Shown here piece by piece: positions 7,170-11,936 of a stretch of DNA of 11,936 nt. Position 1 is the stretch's first letter. The number at the start of each line of letters is the position of its first letter. The position numbers and the translations under genes were made by a program. This DNA is from a bacterium (lineage in GTDB: Bacteria; Eremiobacterota; Eremiobacteria; Baltobacterales; Baltobacteraceae). The notes beneath the pieces are model-generated. The model was given only the letters and a program-made list of their open reading frames with translations, was not told where the DNA came from and did not search any database. The stretch lies in assembly GCA_021784715.1 (NCBI GenBank), contig JAJYHP010000129.1, positions 1 through 11,936 of the forward strand. Reading direction: 5' to 3'.

Positions 7170-8315
7170 GTGGAGCGCATAGAGCAACCCGCCCTCTTTT
7201 ACTACGATCTCAGCGGCTGCCTCGTCGATGCCGACCCGAGCGTCGCGAAGCATTTCCTCGACCGCTTCTCACCCGACGATCTCGCCCACGCTCGGCACGC
7301 CTTCGTTCGCGCTCAATCGGGGGAGCCCGCCGCGTTCCTCGATTCCTATCTCATCGGCGTTCCCGATGAAACGGGTGCGATTCGCGGCGTCGTCGAGATT
7401 CACGATCCCCTCGACGGCATAGATTCTTCCATTCGCGCCGAACGCGAGCGCTATCGATCGTTTTTCATGCATAACGTCGACTCGATCGCGTTTTTGGACC
7501 TCGAGGGCGGTGTTCTGCGAACGAACTCGATGTTTGAAGAGATGTTCGCGTTATCGCCGGACGAGCGAATATTCGAATCGTGGTTCGATTTTTTGGATCC
7601 GAGCGCGGCGAACGAAGCGCGCGAATCATTCAGCCAAACGCTCGTCGGAGAAGCGCAAGAGTTCGACAGCGTTCTGAAAGCCTCGGCGCAGATGCCGCCG
7701 ATTCCGATCCGCGTACGCTTCACTCCGCTCTACATGGACGGTGAAATCGTCGGTATCTCTGCGGTCGTTAAAAACATCGCAGCCGAACAGATCGCGCACC
7801 AACACATGCACAATTTGGCGTTCTACGATCCCCTCACGCGATTGCCGAACCGAGCGCTCTTCGAAGATCGCCTCACGCAGACCATTGCCGGAGCGAAGCG
7901 CTACAACCGGCCATTTGCGTTATTGTTTCTCGATTTGGACGGTTTTAAAAGCGTCAACGATCTTCACGGGCACGCGGCGGGCGACGCGCTTCTGCGCGCG
8001 TTCGGCGAACGCACCGGTACGATATTACGCGAAAGCGATACCTTCGCGCGCCTCGGCGGCGACGAGTTCGCGGTTTTGCAACAACTTGCGCGCATACCGG
8101 AGGACGCCGACGCGCTTGCCGAAAAACTCATCGAGTCGCTCCAAGAGCCGTTCCCGTTCGATGGGAAGGCGCTGCGCGTCGGACTAAGCATCGGTATTGC
8201 GGTTTATCCGTGGCACGGCATCACCGAGGCTTCGCTCCTGGAAGCCGCCGATAAAGCGCTCTACGAAGCGAAATCCGCCGGGAAGAATACCTTTCGCTTC
8301 GCCGGCCCGTTCTAG
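7170..8315 (+). CDS. PAS-GGDEF diguanylate cyclase
   Basis: Soluble sensory enzyme of 381 residues making cyclic di-GMP from two GTP. Residues 1-90 are a divergent PAS-like segment, and 91-205 a PAS domain (SFFMHNVDSIAFLDLEGGVL onward). A short helical linker (206-217) leads into the GGDEF domain (218-380), starting at FYDPLTRLPNR. The active site is intact (GGDEF at 296-300; metal-site LDLDGF at 254-259), and an RESD inhibitory site (287-290) stands five residues before it, so product feedback inhibition is likely. There are no transmembrane helices, so the input is an internal signal; no heme- or flavin-binding residue can be named. GTG 7170 is the first possible start, since TGA at 7137-7139 closes the frame; GAAGGG at 7158-7163 is its ribosome site. 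It lies 50 bases after fdhD on the same strand. Very sure of the GGDEF domain, less so of the first 90 residues. Confidence 0.92.
   Translation: MERIEQPALFYYDLSGCLVDADPSVAKHFLDRFSPDDLAHARHAFVRAQSGEPAAFLDSYLIGVPDETGAIRGVVEIHDPLDGIDSSIRAERERYRSFFMHNVDSIAFLDLEGGVLRTNSMFEEMFALSPDERIFESWFDFLDPSAANEARESFSQTLVGEAQEFDSVLKASAQMPPIPIRVRFTPLYMDGEIVGISAVVKNIAAEQIAHQHMHNLAFYDPLTRLPNRALFEDRLTQTIAGAKRYNRPFALLFLDLDGFKSVNDLHGHAAGDALLRAFGERTGTILRESDTFARLGGDEFAVLQQLARIPEDADALAEKLIESLQEPFPFDGKALRVGLSIGIAVYPWHGITEASLLEAADKALYEAKSAGKNTFRFAGPF
8312..8315. other. Shared palindromic stop CTAG of two convergent genes
   Basis: CTAG at 8312-8315 gives TAG on both strands: the last codon of the diguanylate cyclase (8313-8315, plus) and of the histidine kinase (8314-8312, minus). 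The genes therefore overlap tail to tail by four bases, with no room for an intergenic terminator. Confidence 0.9.
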
Positions 8316-11050
8316 GGCGGGGTGGGAGCTGCGGCCGCGCTCGCTCCGAACGTATCGTCGAGAACGCGCAGCAACGCATCGGCGGTCGGCGGACCCGCGA
8401 CCTGCGCGTTTGCCTGCAAGCCCGCGTCGTTGCCTTCTCCGATCGTCACCAGCGGGATCCCTCGTTCGCGCAACATCGTTTGCAGAGCCGCCGCTCCATC
8501 GGTTCCGCCGTTCTCGAACCGTGCGGCAAGCACGACCGCCCCAACCGGTTCTCGCTCCAAAAGAGCTCCGAGCTCGTCAATCAGCGCCGCAATGCGAACG
8601 CGATAGCCCGCCTCGCGAAGTTCGTCGGCGAGAACGACGATGCGCTCTCCGGATCCGACGAGCGCGACGGCGTGCGGACGATGGCTCTCGACTGGAGCGA
8701 ACGGCAACCGCACGGTCACGATCGTGCCTTTCCCTTCCTCGCTCGCCAATGCAATCGTCCCTCCGTGGAGGCGCACCAATTGCCTCGTCAGGAAAAGGCC
8801 GAATCCCGTCCCCGGAATCTTGAGTTTACGCGCGTTCGAAGCCCGAGTAAAACGTTCGAAGAGCGAGGATATCTCCGCGTTCGGAATGCCGATACCGCAA
8901 TCGTGAACCGTTACGACGACACCGTCGGGTTCTCGATGGATCCGCACTTCGACGGATTCACCACCCGGCGAGTATTTTATGGCGTTTTCGATAAGGTTCG
9001 AAAAAACTTGCGCCAGGCGATCTCCGTCACCGATGATTTTCGAATCCCCATCGACGGAAATCTCGATCTCTCGGCGGTCGGCGTATCTCACCGCCAGATC
9101 GCGTAGAAGCGATTCGATATCCACCTCGCCGAGCGAGAGCACCAACTCGTTCCGTTCCAATCGCGAGAGAGCGAGCGTGTCGGCGGCGAGATTTGAAAGA
9201 TCGAGCGCGGCCTGCTTCATCGCCTGCGTGAAAGAGCGTTGTTCGTCGTTGAGCTCGCCGACCTCACCGAGAAGATCGGCAAAACCAACGATCGTCGTGA
9301 GCGGGCCCCGAAAATCGTGAGCGAGCATGGCAATGAGATCGCTCTTCGTGCGGCTCAATTCGTAAATCGCGTTTCGCCGACGTTCGACCTCGGCGTAGAG
9401 CGAGGTGTTACGCACGGCGACCGCCACAAACTGTGCGAAGAGATCGACCAGAAACAGATCGTTCCGTTCGAACGGCCGAATTTCGCGGTGCAGGCGCAGT
9501 ACTAAATCGAATCGATCGCTGCGACCGATGCCGATGGCGGCATCGAAACGATTTTCGGAGAGCACGACCCCTCCGTCCTCGCCGATACGGCGCGACAGAT
9601 CGCAAAGAAACGGCGACGCGCCGGGATCGATGGGGCTGCTGCTGTCGCGAACTTCAACGACGCTGCCGTCGCGCTGCTTCGCGAGAATACGTCCGCTCGC
9701 ACCGAGCACTTTTTGCGCGCCGCGAACGACGAATTCGACGAGCCCCTTGCCGTCGAGGGCGGCCACGATCTCTCGCGCCGAACGAGCGAGCGCCGCCAGC
9801 CGATCGTTTTGCTCTTCGAGCCGTGCGGTCTCCTCGACGTCTTCGCTAACGTCTCGTTCTACCAGCACCCAATGCGTGATCGTTCCTCGAACGTCGCGTA
9901 TCGGCGTACACGAACGGAGCGCCCAGAACCCACTTCCGTCGCGTCGATACGCAACGACCTGTTCGCGCGCCGGCGAACCGGCGAGCATCGCGGCCCGCAA
10001 GCGGCGCATGCCGTCGTCGTCGGGCATCCCAAATCGAAAATCGTCGATATCTTTCCCGACCGCGTCCACCGCCCTCCAGTTGGTCGCTCGTTCGAAGGCA
10101 TCGTTCATATAGATCAACTGAAGGCGTCCGCTCGTTTCGTCAACTTCGAAGATGCGGAGCATCTCGGCGGTCTCGTTCATCGCCCGCGAGAGCAAATCGA
10201 GGCGATGCCGGTTCCCGACCTGAACGCTGATGTCGGCCGCGATGGCGAGTATGCGTCGGTCACCCTCGAAGCCGCTGAGATCGGCGCGAATTTCTACCGG
10301 AAACGACGACCCGTCGCTACGCCGCGCTATCGTCTCGGCGACCCACGGGTTGCCGCCGCGCATCGTCTCGATCGCCGCAATCATGCGCGATTCGGTCAGA
10401 CCTTCGTAAATCTCGGTTATCTCTTTTCCAAGCAAGGTTCGATGATCGTATCCAAGATGTTTCGCCGCACCAACCGAGGCAAAACTAATTTTTCGCGTAT
10501 CGGCATCGAAGGTCAGCACGTCGAGGCGTGCCGATTCAAAGAGGTTGTAAAATTCGCGCCGCGCGTCGAGGACCGCCATGACGGCGCGAGAGAGTGCCAT
10601 CAACGCATCGCGTTGACCGTCGGTTAACGCGCGCGGTTTTCGATCGATCACGCAGATCGTTCCCAAACGCGATCCGTCGGGGGCGACCAGCGGGAAGCCG
10701 GCATAAAAACGAATTGCAGGGCTTCCGGTGACGAGCGGATTCGCCTTGAAGCGATCGTCCGCAGTCGCATCCTCCACTTCCAGCGTCGTAACGCGGTCGT
10801 CGAGCGCATAGGCGCAGAATGCCTGTTCGCGCGGCGTTTCCTCTACTTCGAGGCCGCGACGCGCCTTAAACCATTGCCGCTTTTCGTCGATCAGGCTGAC
10901 CAGGGCGATCGGGGTGTCGGCGAGCTCCGCTGCGAGCGCGACGAATGCATCGAAGATCGCCTCGTCGCCGGTATCGAGGACCTGGTAGGAATCGAGAACT
11001 TTGAGGCGCGCGCGCTCGCGTTCGGGACTCAGGGGATATGGGCTGCTCAC
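8312..11050 (-). CDS. GAF-PAS-PAS-GAF sensor histidine kinase with degenerate C-terminal receiver
   Basis: Soluble multi-domain kinase of 912 residues. The order is N-terminal GAF (about 30-165, with SLIDEKRQWFKARRGL and GTICVIDRKPR), PAS 1 (170-275), PAS 2 (285-405), a second GAF-like domain (420-550), HisKA dimerisation domain with phosphoacceptor His578 (LAHDFRGPL), and HATPase domain with N box NLIENAIKYS (685-694), G1 DCGIGIP (717-723), F box FERFTR and G2 GTGFGLF (747-753). The last 120 residues (about 792-905) look like a receiver fold, but the acidic pocket is absent (GSGERIVVLADE at the first strand; VVLAARF where the phosphoacceptor Asp should be). There are no transmembrane helices. 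The GTG start at 11050-11048 overlaps the hydrolase TGA (GTGA), so translation is probably coupled. No cognate response regulator is in view. The stop is shared with the converging cyclase gene. Confidence 0.92.
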   Translation of the reverse strand: MSSPYPLSPERERARLKVLDSYQVLDTGDEAIFDAFVALAAELADTPIALVSLIDEKRQWFKARRGLEVEETPREQAFCAYALDDRVTTLEVEDATADDRFKANPLVTGSPAIRFYAGFPLVAPDGSRLGTICVIDRKPRALTDGQRDALMALSRAVMAVLDARREFYNLFESARLDVLTFDADTRKISFASVGAAKHLGYDHRTLLGKEITEIYEGLTESRMIAAIETMRGGNPWVAETIARRSDGSSFPVEIRADLSGFEGDRRILAIAADISVQVGNRHRLDLLSRAMNETAEMLRIFEVDETSGRLQLIYMNDAFERATNWRAVDAVGKDIDDFRFGMPDDDGMRRLRAAMLAGSPAREQVVAYRRDGSGFWALRSCTPIRDVRGTITHWVLVERDVSEDVEETARLEEQNDRLAALARSAREIVAALDGKGLVEFVVRGAQKVLGASGRILAKQRDGSVVEVRDSSSPIDPGASPFLCDLSRRIGEDGGVVLSENRFDAAIGIGRSDRFDLVLRLHREIRPFERNDLFLVDLFAQFVAVAVRNTSLYAEVERRRNAIYELSRTKSDLIAMLAHDFRGPLTTIVGFADLLGEVGELNDEQRSFTQAMKQAALDLSNLAADTLALSRLERNELVLSLGEVDIESLLRDLAVRYADRREIEISVDGDSKIIGDGDRLAQVFSNLIENAIKYSPGGESVEVRIHREPDGVVVTVHDCGIGIPNAEISSLFERFTRASNARKLKIPGTGFGLFLTRQLVRLHGGTIALASEEGKGTIVTVRLPFAPVESHRPHAVALVGSGERIVVLADELREAGYRVRIAALIDELGALLEREPVGAVVLAARFENGGTDGAAALQTMLRERGIPLVTIGEGNDAGLQANAQVAGPPTADALLRVLDDTFGASAAAAPTPP

Positions 11051-11763
11051 GACTCGGCAATCCGGTCGAGAAAGGCGTGCAAGCGCGCATCGAACGCGGC
11101 CGGGGCATCGGCATTGGCGACGTGCCCGGCATCGCGAATCTCGACGAGCGACGCCGATGGAATCCCTGCGGCGATCTCCTCGGAGAGCGCGCGGGGAGCG
11201 ACGCTATCCCGCTCGCCGACCATCACTAGCGTCGGCACGCGAATCGATCCGAGATCGTCGCGGTAATCGCCGGTCCAAGTTGCACGGGTCGAAGCCTCGT
11301 AGGAGGCGCGGCTCTTGCGCGCCATCTGCTCGATGGTTTCGCGTTCGCGTTGCGGCGGCAATCCCAGCTGCGTGGTACGGGCGCGCGCGAAGGTCGCCAT
11401 ATCGCCCGCCGCCTCGACGGCGGCGAGGATGCGCGCGACGTACGCCTCGGCATCGGGATACTTCGCAAAACTACCGACGAAAACGAACGCTGCGAGACGC
11501 TCGGGGACGCGACGAGCGAGTTCGAAGGCGACGACGCCGCCGAGACTGCATCCGACGACGACGGCCTTCTCCGCGTTTATCGCATCGAGCGCGGCGATCG
11601 CATCGAGTGCGTATCCCTCGCGAGTAATCGCGGCGGGATCGGGATCGGGAACGACGCCGTTTCCCCGCAACTCCAGCGCCGCGCAGCGCGCGCGCGCTGC
11701 GAACGACCGTACTTGTGCGTCCCAGATCTCTGCAGTCGATCCGACGCCGTGAATGAACAGCAA
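11047..11763 (-). CDS. Alpha/beta hydrolase, start uncertain
   Basis: Alpha/beta-hydrolase fold enzyme, 238 residues from the first standard start (TTG 11763-11761). Numbered from there, the catalytic triad is visible: Ser73 in GCSLGG, Asp186 in GERDSVAP and His214 in DAGHVAN, with the oxyanion-hole segment FIHGVGS at 3-9. It resembles the 3-oxoadipate enol-lactonase/esterase type, but the substrate cannot be named. The start is doubtful: the codons before TTG read GLRIAGSSGPAL, which matches the usual strand leading into the HG motif, so the protein is likely at least 25 residues longer. No ATG, GTG or TTG exists in frame from 11764 to the window edge; ATT (11850-11848) or ATC (11838-11836) are candidates, or the start is out of view. 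The TGA (11049-11047) overlaps the kinase GTG. Confidence 0.85.
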   Translation of the reverse strand: MLFIHGVGSTAEIWDAQVRSFAARARCAALELRGNGVVPDPDPAAITREGYALDAIAALDAINAEKAVVVGCSLGGVVAFELARRVPERLAAFVFVGSFAKYPDAEAYVARILAAVEAAGDMATFARARTTQLGLPPQRERETIEQMARKSRASYEASTRATWTGDYRDDLGSIRVPTLVMVGERDSVAPRALSEEIAAGIPSASLVEIRDAGHVANADAPAAFDARLHAFLDRIAES

Positions 11764-11849
11764 CGCCGGGCCCGAAGACCCGGCGATGCGAAGCCCACTT
11801 TCGACGCCGTCCGCGCCGTGAAGAGCGAGTGATTGGATCTGCGTAAGAA

Positions 11850-11936
11850 TTAGACCGTCGCTGAGGAGAGCGCGAGCTTTTCCATCATCGCACGATTGAA
11901 TTGCGGAAGATCCTCGCCTCCGCGCGTGCTGATGAT
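11850..11936 (-). CDS. C-terminus of an unidentified protein, cut by the window edge
   Basis: Reading the minus strand from the window edge, 28 codons stay open and end in TAA (11852-11850). The visible tail contains GGEDLPQFNRAMMEKLALSS, with codon use like its neighbours, so it is probably the end of a real gene lying mostly beyond 11936. I do not recognise the family. Its stop touches the region where the alpha/beta hydrolase should begin, suggesting one operon of this gene, the hydrolase and the kinase. The hydrolase frame is also open across these bases, so this call rests on the fit of its TAA to the hydrolase N-terminus. Confidence 0.5.
   Translation of the reverse strand: MISTRGGEDLPQFNRAMMEKLALSSATV

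Noticed and set aside
8316..11050. Several plus-strand open frames opposite the kinase (up to about 300 codons)
   Set aside because: They are shadows of the kinase gene, whose domains are continuous on the minus strand.
1..11936. CRISPR array, tRNA/rRNA, insertion sequence, prophage or attachment site
   Set aside because: No regularly spaced repeats, terminal inverted repeats, transposase or integrase motifs, or RNA-gene signatures were seen by eye on either strand.

Overview
The window is a gene-dense stretch of bacterial chromosome. By eye it is about 60% GC, has no intergenic gap above about 50 bases, and contains no tRNA, rRNA, CRISPR array or insertion sequence that I can recognise. TGA ends several ordinary genes here (4501-4503, 5355-5357, 6272-6274, and 11049-11047 on the minus strand). 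The in-frame TGA inside the formate dehydrogenase gene is therefore recoding to selenocysteine, not a changed genetic code. Codon style and the sensory-protein mix resemble deep-branching Gram-negative-like lineages such as Eremiobacterota (WPS-2), but that is a low-confidence impression.

Bases 1-7119, plus strand: a formate-utilisation operon. It runs from an OFA-family (oxalate/formate) MFS transporter, through a selenocysteine-containing FdnG-type catalytic subunit (1351-4503) and an FdnH-type four-cluster ferredoxin subunit with a C-terminal membrane anchor, to an NrfD/PsrC-type quinone-interacting membrane subunit and the sulfurtransferase FdhD. The last four genes overlap stop to start by 1-4 bases, so they are almost certainly translationally coupled. 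The catalytic gene has a SECIS hairpin immediately after the UGA. An ORF caller would split it into two genes (1351-1926 and 1939-4503).

The catalytic subunit has no twin-arginine leader, although its relatives FdnG/FdoG are exported by Tat. No upstream start can restore one, because the frame is closed by the transporter's TAA 27 bases upstream. Together with a formate-type importer next door and an NrfD subunit in place of cytochrome b556, this suggests an inward-facing, membrane-bound formate:quinone oxidoreductase: the transporter brings formate in, FdnG oxidises it in the cytoplasm, FdnH passes the electrons on, and NrfD hands them to quinone. FdhD supplies sulfur to the Mo/W cofactor.

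Bases 7120-8315, plus strand: after a 50-base gap containing a possible hairpin over the ribosome-binding site comes a PAS-GGDEF diguanylate cyclase with intact active and inhibitory sites. It may be cotranscribed with the formate operon.

Bases 8312-11936, minus strand: a partial unidentified gene, an alpha/beta hydrolase and a large GAF-PAS-PAS-GAF histidine kinase with a degenerate receiver. The hydrolase and kinase overlap by 4 bases. The kinase converges on the diguanylate cyclase, and both genes end in the same palindromic CTAG.
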